From positions 1-10,000 of the forward strand of contig JAIWOH010000074.1 in the NCBI GenBank assembly GCA_020216985.1: a stretch of DNA of 10,000 bases. The letters are read 5' to 3'. This document shows, piece by piece, positions 1-7,139 of the stretch (its first letter is position 1; each line of letters opens with the position of its first letter). The DNA comes from Nitrospira sp. Its GTDB lineage: Bacteria; Nitrospirota; Nitrospiria; Nitrospirales; Nitrospiraceae. Below the pieces are notes generated by a model. It saw only the letters and a program-made list of their open reading frames with translations. It searched no databases and had not been told where the DNA came from. The translations under genes and the position numbers were made by a program.

Positions 1-777
1 CTTTAATCGGGCGATCGCTTCAAGCTGAGACGCTGCTTCAAAGGTCACCGCGAAACCGGGAACCGTCGCCCGCACGTTCGCTGGCGTGCCGGAGGCCAAG
101 ACCTTGCCATTCGAGAGAAAGGACAGATGATGAAACCGCTCGGCCTCGTCCATGTAAGCCGTGGAGACCAACGCCGTCATCCCCTTCTCTTGCACCAGTT
201 CGGACAGAATCGACCAGAAATCCCGGCGTGACAGGGGATCGACGCCCGTCGTCGGCTCATCCAGAACGGCCAGTTCCGGTTCATGAATGAGGGCGCAGAT
301 CAATCCGAGCTTCTGTTTCATCCCGCCGGATAGATGTTTCATGGGTCGGTCACGGAATCGGTCAAGTCTGGTCATCGCCAGCAGCTCGGCCTTTCGCTCG
401 GCCAGCACGTCGCACGGGACCGCGTGAAGGTCGGCGAAGAAATCGACGTTTTCCTCAACGGACAACTCCTGATACAGATTCAGACCGAGTCCTTGAGGCA
501 AAAATCCGATCCTCGATTTGATGCGCTCCGCGGCCCGTTCCGAATCGACCGTCGTCCCGAACACTTCGACGACGCCCTCGTCATACGTCAGCACGCCGGA
601 GACAGCCTTCATCAGGCTGCTTTTGCCGGCGCCGTCGGGCCCGATCAAGCCGTAGATCTCGCCCTTGCTCACGGTGAGGTCGATCCCGTCGACGGCCACG
701 TGCTTTTTGTACCGTTTGCGAAGTCCCGCAACCCGGATGACCGGTGAGCCCGACCCATGTGAGGCGCCGTTCGTCAT
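1..777 (-). CDS. YbhF-like ABC exporter ATPase, N-terminal nucleotide-binding domain (partial, runs off left edge)
   Basis: This is the cytoplasmic ATPase of a drug/cation-type ABC exporter; 259 codons are visible with no stop. Seen: Walker A GPDGAGKSS (residues 46-54), Q-loop Gln95, signature LSGGMKQ (149-155), Walker B with catalytic Glu174 in LDEP, and a D-loop. The Asp in Walker A and the LSGGMKQKLGL context match, from memory, the first of the two ATPase domains of E. coli YbhF. The switch-histidine position reads STAYMDEAE, with Ala207 in place of His; the first YbhF domain also lacks this His. A second ATPase domain is therefore expected beyond the left edge, followed by YbhS/YbhR-type permease genes. 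The start at 777 has AGGGA upstream at good spacing. Two in-frame ATGs about 21-24 bases further upstream lack a good site. The gene begins 45 bases after the HlyD/YbhG adaptor gene, its expected partner. Family certain, YbhF subtype likely. Confidence 0.9.
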   Translation of the reverse strand, partial: MTNGASHGSGSPVIRVAGLRKRYKKHVAVDGIDLTVSKGEIYGLIGPDGAGKSSLMKAVSGVLTYDEGVVEVFGTTVDSERAAERIKSRIGFLPQGLGLNLYQELSVEENVDFFADLHAVPCDVLAERKAELLAMTRLDRFRDRPMKHLSGGMKQKLGLICALIHEPELAVLDEPTTGVDPLSRRDFWSILSELVQEKGMTALVSTAYMDEAERFHHLSFLSNGKVLASGTPANVRATVPGFAVTFEAASQLEAIARLK

Positions 778-822
778 CCCACGTCTTTCCCTTATCATCA
801 TCGACCGCGCGACCGTCACCCG

Positions 823-1929
823 CTATCGCGGTTTCACCCATGCCACGTCGTCTTTCCATCGAATGACCGCGTCGGCCGGGAGGCCTGGCGTGAGGCGACG
901 GTCCGGGTTCTCGTTCAGATAGAGTTTGACGGCATAGACGAGCTTGACCCGCTCGTCCCGCGTCTGGACTTCCTTCGGCGTGAACTCGGCCTTGGAGGAA
1001 ATATGGCGAACGCTGGCCTCAAACGGACGGTCGGGAAAGGCGTCGATATAGATCCGGGCCGGCAAGCCCAGCCGAACCTTCCCGATCTGCGCTTCCGGCA
1101 CGTACACTTTGAGATACAGGAGGTCAAGATCGACCAGTTCAAGCAGAGGCGAACCGGCCGCGACGACCTCGCCCACGTTGACCATCCTTGCAGTGATCGT
1201 TCCGCTCGCGGGAGCCGTAATGGTGAGATCTCTCAGCACGCTTTCGGCCTCGTCGAGGACCGCGTAGGCATGGTCTCGCTGCCGCTCGAGGGAGGCCACC
1301 TCTTCCTCCTTGGCCTTGATCCGATTCCATCCGAGCTCCGCTTGCGCCAGCTCCTTCTTCGCCTGCGTCAGGCCCGAGAACGCCGCCGCCACTTCATTGT
1401 GCGCCACGTCCCAGCGCATCTGGGCTTGGTCACGTTGTTGGAGAGAGGCCTGGTCTTTGTCGGCCAATTGCCGGAATCGTTCCGCATCGCTTCTGGCCTC
1501 CCGTTCCACCGCGATCGCCTTGTCCCAAAGCGCCCGGGCGCGAACCACCTGCGCCTGGGCCGCTTCGATCATCAAGGGCACCTCGAGATTCAACACGGCG
1601 AGCTGGGTATGCGCGGCCTCCACCTGTGCCTCCAACACCTCGACCGCACGTTTCGCCTGCCGAACACGGGCGTCCGCCTGACTGTCGTCCAATCGAATCA
1701 GTACCTGGCCGGCCGCAACCGTCGCCCCTTCGCGCGCAAGCAACTCGCGGACGCGGCCCGGAAACTTGCTCGATACCGTGATATGATCGCCTTCGATGCG
1801 ACCGTTCGCCTGAATCAAGCCATCCGGCAATCCGTCGTCTCCGATCCAGCGATCGAGCGCAAGATAAGCCCCCGTTGCCAAGCCCATCACGAGCACCGCC
1901 ATCCCAAGCCGCTTCCAGCCGAGTGTCAT
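823..1929 (-). CDS. HlyD/YbhG-type periplasmic adaptor of the ABC exporter
   Basis: This 368-aa membrane fusion protein should bridge an inner-membrane ABC exporter to an outer-membrane channel. Seen: one N-terminal membrane anchor (residues about 8-26, no lipobox) and a first half of the lipoyl-like barrel-sandwich domain (about 41-80, GRIEGDHITVSSKFPGRV). A long Ala/Gln/Glu-rich coiled-coil hairpin follows (about 82-233), then the second lipoyl half (TITAPASGTI, 236-245) and a beta-barrel domain with TPKEVQTRDERVKLVYAVK (317-335), typical of the YbhG branch. The coiled coil is long, about 75 residues per arm, unlike the short hairpin of the RND adaptor in this window. I chose ATG at 1929 because the anchor starts right after it. 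The frame stays open to a TTG at 2082, but that extension crosses a 7-bp repeat array and the tolC stop and looks non-coding. The ribosome site before 1929 is weak. The next gene is the YbhF-like ATPase. Confidence 0.9.
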   Translation of the reverse strand: MTLGWKRLGMAVLVMGLATGAYLALDRWIGDDGLPDGLIQANGRIEGDHITVSSKFPGRVRELLAREGATVAAGQVLIRLDDSQADARVRQAKRAVEVLEAQVEAAHTQLAVLNLEVPLMIEAAQAQVVRARALWDKAIAVEREARSDAERFRQLADKDQASLQQRDQAQMRWDVAHNEVAAAFSGLTQAKKELAQAELGWNRIKAKEEEVASLERQRDHAYAVLDEAESVLRDLTITAPASGTITARMVNVGEVVAAGSPLLELVDLDLLYLKVYVPEAQIGKVRLGLPARIYIDAFPDRPFEASVRHISSKAEFTPKEVQTRDERVKLVYAVKLYLNENPDRRLTPGLPADAVIRWKDDVAWVKPR

Positions 1930-1992
1930 GAAGCCTGCGCCGCCTTGTTCGCCGCGCGTCGACCATCCACCATGGGAAGTTTCTCTTTTGTC

Positions 1993-2063
1993 TGACGGAT
2001 GACGCTTGACAAGTGACGCCCTTTTCTCCCGCGAGTGACGACCGACCCATGACGGTTGACCGC
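1993..2063. repeat. Two phased arrays of degenerate 7-bp direct repeats (plus-strand TGACGNN)
   Basis: On the plus strand TGAC begins at 1993, 2000, 2007 and 2014, exactly 7 bases apart. A second set starts at 2036, 2050 and 2057, with a one-base variant (CGAC) at 2043 completing the 7-base phase. Five of the seven exact copies continue to TGACG; the last two or three bases of each unit vary. A pyrimidine-rich break (2021-2035) separates the two sets. The array lies between the tolC stop codon and the adaptor start and belongs to no gene. Function is unknown: it may be a slipped-strand heptamer microsatellite or a set of direct-repeat protein-binding half-sites. Confidence 0.75.
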
Positions 2064-2065
2064 CT

Positions 2066-3463
2066 TCAGAAAAGCTTCTCAATCTCTCCCTTGGCTCGAG
2101 CCAGGTTGATGCGCGAGGCGTTGAACCGGAAAAGCGCCTCGATCTGATTGTCCCGCGCCCTCTCCAGAGAGGTCTGCGCGTTCGTCACGTCGATATTGGT
2201 CCCCAATCCGGCGGTAAACCGATCTCGTGCGAAGGCCAGTTCCTTTAGTGCCAATTCCATGCCCTTCTCAGCAACGGCGACCTGCTGAATCGAAGATTCC
2301 AGGGTCAATAGGGCGTTGCGCACCTCCAACGTCACTTGATCCGACACATCCTTCATACGGATCAACTCCTGCCTCACCCGGCTCTTGGTTTCGGAAATGC
2401 GGGCCTCCCGCTGACCTCCGTCGAAAATGGGAATCGAGAACGTCAATCCGATCGAATGGGTCGCCATCGCGTCTTCCGGCTTGACCCCGATCCATCCATA
2501 ATCCCCGTTGAGCGAGAGCGTCGGCACCCGCTCGCCCGCCACGGAACTGAGGCTGAGCGACGCCAGTTTCTGCCGTATTTCCTGCGCCTTCAATTCCAAC
2601 CGCTGCGCTCGCGCGGCGGCGAGCGCCTCCTCCGGCCGCTGGAATTCGACGGGCAGCAATTTCAATTCGTCGGTCAACGTCAATCGCACGTCGAAAGAAA
2701 TGCCAAGGGCGCGGAGCAGGTTGAGCCGCGCGCTTTCCCGTTCATTCTGAGACACCAGCAGCCGCTGTTTATGATTCTCTAATTGGACTTCTTCTCTGGT
2801 CACGTCCAATCCGGTCGCAATGCCGGCGGCCTTACGGTCTTGCGCCAACTTGAGCAGTTGTCGGCTGAGCTCGATGTCAGCCTCCCTTGCCTTCACGGCT
2901 TCGTCGGCTCGCAACGCCTCCATGTACAACAAGCCGACCGTCGCCATGACGTCGCGCTTGGTCACCTCCGCTTCGAGCGACGCGACGTCCACGCCCGTTT
3001 TGGCGGCGCGCCACCGTTGAATCAAGCTGAGACTGAACAGGTTTTGGACCAGCGTCCCCCGCGCGTCATAGACCTGAAAAGGCTCGGTGACGCTCCGGGT
3101 CAATCCGAAGTTCGCAAATTGACCCATCGGAAGGCCGAAGGCGGCCAGGTTCACCGTCTGGCTTCGGCCGTTGACGTATCCGGATACGTTCGGGAGCAGG
3201 GCTCCGAGGCTGGCGTCGGCCTGAGCCTGCGCGGCGGCGATTCGCTCCTTGAGCAAACGGACGTTGACGTTGTTGTCGATCGCCGCTTCAATGGCGTCTC
3301 GCAAGCTGAGCCGGAGTTCAGGAGGCCCGGTCCCCGAAGACTCCTCCGCGCCGACGACTCGACCGCCGGAAGCGACGAAGCCGAAGAACACCAAGCACGC
3401 AACCGCCGTCGTACGAATGACGCGACGGCCCGTGATCCTCCTCGTCCATTGAAGAAGTGCCAT
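2066..3463 (-). CDS. TolC-family outer-membrane efflux channel
   Basis: This 465-aa protein should trimerise into the outer-membrane and periplasmic channel of tripartite efflux systems. Seen: a signal peptide with basic residues (RRITGRRVIR), a hydrophobic core (about 18-32) and a likely cleavage near VGA-E (residues 38-40). Two OEP repeats follow (about 50-255 and 275-465). Each is rich in long Ala/Leu/Glu/Arg helices, with beta-strand segments near 90-150 and 312-350 (FSIPIFDGGQREA, 342-354, a very typical OEP motif). The conserved GLGTNIDVTNAQTSLERA (419-436) belongs to the second repeat. Length is normal for the family. The start at 3463 has AAGGAG with 6-base spacing; an in-frame ATG at 3532 has no comparable site and would bury the signal peptide. 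It lies downstream of the RND gene and upstream of a second adaptor, so it may serve both pumps. Confidence 0.95.
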   Translation of the reverse strand: MALLQWTRRITGRRVIRTTAVACLVFFGFVASGGRVVGAEESSGTGPPELRLSLRDAIEAAIDNNVNVRLLKERIAAAQAQADASLGALLPNVSGYVNGRSQTVNLAAFGLPMGQFANFGLTRSVTEPFQVYDARGTLVQNLFSLSLIQRWRAAKTGVDVASLEAEVTKRDVMATVGLLYMEALRADEAVKAREADIELSRQLLKLAQDRKAAGIATGLDVTREEVQLENHKQRLLVSQNERESARLNLLRALGISFDVRLTLTDELKLLPVEFQRPEEALAAARAQRLELKAQEIRQKLASLSLSSVAGERVPTLSLNGDYGWIGVKPEDAMATHSIGLTFSIPIFDGGQREARISETKSRVRQELIRMKDVSDQVTLEVRNALLTLESSIQQVAVAEKGMELALKELAFARDRFTAGLGTNIDVTNAQTSLERARDNQIEALFRFNASRINLARAKGEIEKLF

Positions 3464-3496
3464 AGGATGCTCCTTCACCCAACAACCATGCCGCGT

Positions 3497-3517
3497 GCGC
3501 GGCGAGATGAGCCGCGC
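3497..3517. promoter_or_regulatory. GC-rich hairpin in the tolC leader
   Basis: Perfect 7-bp arms (gcgcggc at 3497-3503, gccgcgc at 3511-3517) enclose a 7-base loop. In the tolC mRNA the stem would sit about 20 bases upstream of the AAGGAG site. It is entirely G:C and could affect translation or mRNA stability. No role can be shown from the sequence. Confidence 0.4.
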
Positions 3518-3537
3518 CGCCGACAGGGACATTCCAA

Positions 3538-3559
3538 CGGGTTAACGGTGGTTGACCCG
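3538..3559. promoter_or_regulatory. Dyad upstream of tolC (possible operator)
   Basis: Nine-base arms (CGGGTTAAC at 3538-3546 and GTTGACCCG at 3551-3559) are separated by GGTG. They are complementary at 8 of 9 positions, the exception being a central T/G pair. The near-symmetry and short spacer are compatible with a dimeric regulator site between the RND and tolC genes. No matching -10/-35 pair was convincing. Confidence 0.35.
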
Positions 3560-3595
3560 TCTTGGCGAGAAGACGATCTCTTCACGCCGGGAATC

Positions 3596-3627
3596 CTGCG
3601 ACAGAAGAACTGAGGGGTCTGTCGCAG
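3596..3627. repeat. Perfect 10-bp inverted repeat just after the RND gene
   Basis: Arms ctgcgacaga (3596-3605) and tctgtcgcag (3618-3627) are perfectly complementary across a 12-base loop. On the coding strand the hairpin begins 18 bases after the RND stop codon. No T-run follows it on either strand, so it is not a standard intrinsic terminator. It could be an mRNA-stabilising 3' hairpin, a REP-like element or a protein-binding site. Confidence 0.6.
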
Positions 3628-3645
3628 AACGCCACAGCCGCCGGT

Positions 3646-6600
3646 TCATACCGGCACGTTTTCTTGGCGCGGCTGATGAACGGTTGCTTCACCGTTTCCC
3701 ACGACGGTCTCGGCCGTCGGTTTCCCGGCCCCGGGCCACGCTTCTCTTCTCCCTACCAGACGGTAGTACAGCACGGGGATCACGATCAGCGTGAGCAACG
3801 TGGACGCCCCCACACCGAACAGCAACGAGACCGCCAACCCCTGAAAAATCGGGTCGAGGATGATCACAAACGCGCCGACCATCAGCGCCGCCGCCGTCAA
3901 CAGAATCGGCCTGGTCCTGATGATGCCCGCCGTGATCACCGCATCCAGCGGGGGAACCCCGCTCCGCTCTTGAAGCTGGATGAAATCGACCAGCAGAATC
4001 GAGTTGCGGACGATGATACCGGCCAGCGCGATGAACCCGATCATCGACGTGGCCGTAAAATACGATCCCATCAACCAATGGCCCGGCAAGATGCCGATCA
4101 ACGTGAGCGGGATCGGCGCCATGATGATCAACGGCGTAAGAAACGATTGGAATTGGCCCACGATCAGCAAATAGATGAGCAACATCGCCACGGCGAACGC
4201 GACCCCCATGTCGCGGAATGTTTCATAGGTGATGTGCCATTCGCCGTCCCATTTCATCGAGAGTCTGTCTTCCGACCAGGGTTGCGAGGCATAGTATTGT
4301 TCGATCCGGTAACCTTCGGCCGGTTGATAGTCTTCCAGCTTCTTTCCGACGCCCAATACTCCATAGACCGGGCTTTCGGCTTTTTCGGCTCCTACTCCTC
4401 CCACGTCGGCCACGACATAAACCACCGGCTTCTGGTTCTTATGGTAGATCGATTTCTCTTGAACCGTTTGCTCGACCGAGAGCAGCTCCGACAACTGCAC
4501 GAGCCCGCCGCTCTTGGTTCGCAACGCGATCTCTCCCAGGTGCTCAAGCCCTGTCCGTTCTTCCAAGGGAAAGCGCAGGGTGATCGGCACCGGACGCTTT
4601 TCCTGCGGGATATGAACCGATCCGACCGCCGTTCCCGCCAACGCCATGCGCAAGGTCTGCGCAACCTCCTCGGTTGAGATCCCAGCGAGCGCCGCCTTGA
4701 CCCGATCGACCGTCACCACATATTTCACCTGGTCAGCTTCGATGGAGTCATCCACGTCAATGACGCCGGGTGTGGTTTCAAACAAGGCGCGGATCTCCTT
4801 CGCCACAGCCTGTTGCCGTTGATAATCCGGCCCGTAGATCTCCGCCACCAGCACGGACTGAACGGGAGGGCCCGGCGGCACTTCGACGACTTTGACGTTC
4901 GCCCCATACTGGCGCGCGATGTCCTGGATGGGCCGACGGATCCGTCGCGCAATTTCATGGCTTTGGGCTTCCCGCTTATCCTTGGCCGCTAGGTTGATCT
5001 GAATGTCCGCCTCGTGCGGCTGCGACCGAAGAAAATAGTGGCGGACCAACCCGTTGAAGTTGAAAGGGGACGCCGTGCCGACGTAGGCTTGATAGTCACG
5101 GACTTCCGGCACCGTGCGGATGTAGGACGTGAGCGCCCTCGCCACACGGGCGGTTTCCTCCAACGTCGTCCCTTCCGGCATGTCGATCACGACCTGAATC
5201 TCGCTCTTATTGTCGAACGGCAACATCTTCACGGCCACGTGGCGCGTATAGAACATGAAACAGGACCCGACCAGCAGGAGCGCCACCAGGGTCAAGAACG
5301 AATAGGCCAAGAAGGGCCGTTGCAACAGCGGCGTCAGCGCCAGCCGATAGATCCTAGCCGTCAGACCGACTTCTCCCCCCTCATGTTCGACCCCCTTGAC
5401 GGTCGCCCCCTCGCGGTAACAGGTGCGGCAGAACCACGGAATCACGACAAAGGCGACGAGCAGAGAAAAAAACATCGCAATGGAGGCGTTGATGGGAATC
5501 GGCCGCATGTACGGCCCCATCAAGCCGGAGACGAACGCCATCGGCAGAAGCGCGGCGATGACGGTGAACGTGGCGAGGATCGTGGGGTTGCCGACTTCAT
5601 CGACGGCGTAAATGGACGCCTCGTCATGGGGACGAAGGCGGAGCATCAGGTGCCGATAGGTGTTTTCGACGACGACGATGGCGTCATCGACCAAGATGCC
5701 GATGGAGAAGATCAACGCAAAGAGCGTGACGCGGTTGATCGTGTACCCGATCAACATGGAGGTAAAGAGCGTCAACGCCAGGGTCAGGGGAATGGCGATC
5801 GACACCACCAAGGCGGGGCGCGGCCCCAAGGCGACTCCAAGAAATACGACCACTGCAACAACAGCGACGGCCAGATGCCACAGCAGCTCATTGGCCTTTT
5901 CCTGAGCCGTCTCTCCGTAGTCGCGTGTGACGGTGACGCGGACATCGGCCGGAATCAGCACGCCTTTCATCTCCTCGATCTTGCGGATGACCTGCTCGGC
6001 GACGGTGACCGCGTTGATTCCGCCTTGCTTGGCGATGGCCACGGTCACCGCCGACTCTTCTTCGAAGAGAGATTTCTGACCGTCGGGCCTCGACGCCGTC
6101 TCCCGGGATGCCGGCTCGGTGAACGATGAGCGGGCGGCGGCTTCCCCCTGTCCGAACCAGACATAACTGGTCACTTCAGCAGGCCCGTCGATCACATCGG
6201 CCACCTGGCGCAAATAGACAGGCCTCTGCTCGTTGACGCCGACCACCAGCCCTTCCAAATCTTCTCGCGAGCGAATGAACCGGCCGGTCTCCACCAGAAA
6301 ACTTTGGTTCCGGCTGTCGAATCGGCCGGTCGGAAGGGCCCGATTCTCACCCCGGATGATTCCCGCGATCTGAAGTGGGATCAGTCCATAGGCCTTCAGC
6401 CGAGCAGGATCGAGCTGCACTCGCAGTTCGCGAGGCCGACCACCGACGATGAACCCGCCCGCCGTCCCGCCGATTTTTTTGATCTCTTCCAGCGCCTGCT
6501 CGGCCAATCGAGACAGTTCGAATTCTTCATACCGTCGGCTCGACAGCGTGATCGTGACGATCGGCACATCGTTCACGTCTTTGGGCTTGACCAGAAACGA

Positions 6601-7023
6601 CTCCGCACCCGGCGGCAGGAGATCCTGATTCGACATCAGCTTGTCGTAGAGATCGACCAGACTCTGCTCCATCGGCTGACCCACGTAAAAGCGGACGATG
6701 ATCAGCGCGCCGCCCGGGCGAGAAATCGAATAGACGTATTCGACGCCCTTGATCTCTGAGATCTTCCGTTCGAACGGCTTGGTCAATTGCTCTTCGACGA
6801 TCTTGGCGGAGGCGCCGGGAAAGGGCAGCCAGACGTCGGCCATGGGCACGACAATCTGCGGTTCTTCCTCGCGGGGTGTGGCGATAACGGCGAACAGGCC
6901 GAGCAGCAAGGCCCCCAACATGATCAGCGGCGTCAGTTTGCTTCCGATGAAGAGAGCGGCGATGCGGCCTGACAGGCCGTATCGCGCGCGGGGATTCGTG
7001 GAAGGTGTCGGATGACCGGCCAT
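3646..7023 (-). CDS. RND-superfamily efflux pump permease subunit (AcrB-like architecture)
   Basis: This 1125-aa proton-driven inner-membrane exporter should form the pump of a tripartite complex. Seen: TM1 (about 30-48), a large periplasmic porter loop (about 50-375), TM2-TM6 (about 380-530) and a cytoplasmic connecting region (about 531-565). TM7 (about 568-592), a second porter loop (about 595-935) and TM8-TM12 (about 938-1090) follow. The proton-relay pair Asp446-Asp447 lies in GILVDDAIVVVEN. The second relay site reads VRNSILLVDF (1005-1014), with Arg where AcrB has Lys940; from memory this Arg is usual in this RND branch. KWDGEWHITYETFRD (924-938) and the SPVYGVL stretch (884-890) are also typical of that branch. 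Unusual points are a hydrophilic insert at about 293-322 and a CRTC motif at 532-535. The ATG at 7023 has AGGA with 5-base spacing. The gene follows its lipoprotein adaptor by 116 bases and precedes tolC. Substrate not deducible; heavy-metal signatures were not evident. Confidence 0.95.
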   Translation of the reverse strand: MAGHPTPSTNPRARYGLSGRIAALFIGSKLTPLIMLGALLLGLFAVIATPREEEPQIVVPMADVWLPFPGASAKIVEEQLTKPFERKISEIKGVEYVYSISRPGGALIIVRFYVGQPMEQSLVDLYDKLMSNQDLLPPGAESFLVKPKDVNDVPIVTITLSSRRYEEFELSRLAEQALEEIKKIGGTAGGFIVGGRPRELRVQLDPARLKAYGLIPLQIAGIIRGENRALPTGRFDSRNQSFLVETGRFIRSREDLEGLVVGVNEQRPVYLRQVADVIDGPAEVTSYVWFGQGEAAARSSFTEPASRETASRPDGQKSLFEEESAVTVAIAKQGGINAVTVAEQVIRKIEEMKGVLIPADVRVTVTRDYGETAQEKANELLWHLAVAVVAVVVFLGVALGPRPALVVSIAIPLTLALTLFTSMLIGYTINRVTLFALIFSIGILVDDAIVVVENTYRHLMLRLRPHDEASIYAVDEVGNPTILATFTVIAALLPMAFVSGLMGPYMRPIPINASIAMFFSLLVAFVVIPWFCRTCYREGATVKGVEHEGGEVGLTARIYRLALTPLLQRPFLAYSFLTLVALLLVGSCFMFYTRHVAVKMLPFDNKSEIQVVIDMPEGTTLEETARVARALTSYIRTVPEVRDYQAYVGTASPFNFNGLVRHYFLRSQPHEADIQINLAAKDKREAQSHEIARRIRRPIQDIARQYGANVKVVEVPPGPPVQSVLVAEIYGPDYQRQQAVAKEIRALFETTPGVIDVDDSIEADQVKYVVTVDRVKAALAGISTEEVAQTLRMALAGTAVGSVHIPQEKRPVPITLRFPLEERTGLEHLGEIALRTKSGGLVQLSELLSVEQTVQEKSIYHKNQKPVVYVVADVGGVGAEKAESPVYGVLGVGKKLEDYQPAEGYRIEQYYASQPWSEDRLSMKWDGEWHITYETFRDMGVAFAVAMLLIYLLIVGQFQSFLTPLIIMAPIPLTLIGILPGHWLMGSYFTATSMIGFIALAGIIVRNSILLVDFIQLQERSGVPPLDAVITAGIIRTRPILLTAAALMVGAFVIILDPIFQGLAVSLLFGVGASTLLTLIVIPVLYYRLVGRREAWPGAGKPTAETVVGNGEATVHQPRQENVPV

Positions 7024-7030
7024 GGATGTC

Positions 7031-7092
7031 CTGTTCGTCTTTCGCTATTCGGTCGCCAGTTTCAAGTTCGCGGTTTGCAGTATGGAGAATGT
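7031..7092. repeat. Degenerate 7-bp direct repeats upstream of the RND gene
   Basis: On the plus strand TTCG recurs at 7034, 7041 and 7048, 7 bases apart. From 7058 a second set of 7-base units resembling AGTTTGC runs as AGTTTCA, AGTTCGC, GGTTTGC and AGTATGG. The copies are looser than in the 1993-2063 array but share the 7-base period. They fill the spacer between the adaptor and RND genes. Confidence 0.5.
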
Positions 7093-7104
7093 CTTTGCAA
7101 ACCG
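7071..7104. repeat. 9-bp inverted repeat in the adaptor-RND spacer
   Basis: cggtttgca (7071-7079) and tgcaaaccg (7096-7104) are perfectly complementary across a 16-base loop. The repeat lies about 50 bases upstream of the RND start. No T-run follows, so it is not a terminator. It overlaps the heptad repeats, and part of the symmetry may come from them. Confidence 0.4.
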
Positions 7105-7139
7105 AGCATTCCCGGCTTCAGGCTGAGACGGCAACAGAT

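Noticed and set aside
1003..1995. Long plus-strand open frame opposite the HlyD-type adaptor gene
   Set aside because: It is antisense to a clear family member, has Arg/His-rich composition without domain motifs, and arises from the GC-rich third positions of the real gene.
1930..2082. N-terminal extension of the HlyD-type adaptor to a TTG at 2082
   Set aside because: It would overlap the end of tolC, run through the 7-bp repeat array and place about 50 polar residues before the membrane anchor.
3464..3532. TolC start at the upstream ATG (3532)
   Set aside because: It has only a weak GGA nearby, whereas ATG 3463 has AAGGAG at ideal spacing directly before a normal signal peptide.
3596..3627. 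Intrinsic terminator after the RND gene
   Set aside because: The stem is perfect, but no run of T follows on the coding strand or on the opposite strand.
3562..6129. Two 371-codon plus-strand open frames opposite the RND gene (3562-4677 and 5014-6129)
   Set aside because: Both are rich in Arg, Asp, His and Gln, with no hydrophobic core or known motif. They mirror the membrane-protein codons of the RND gene.
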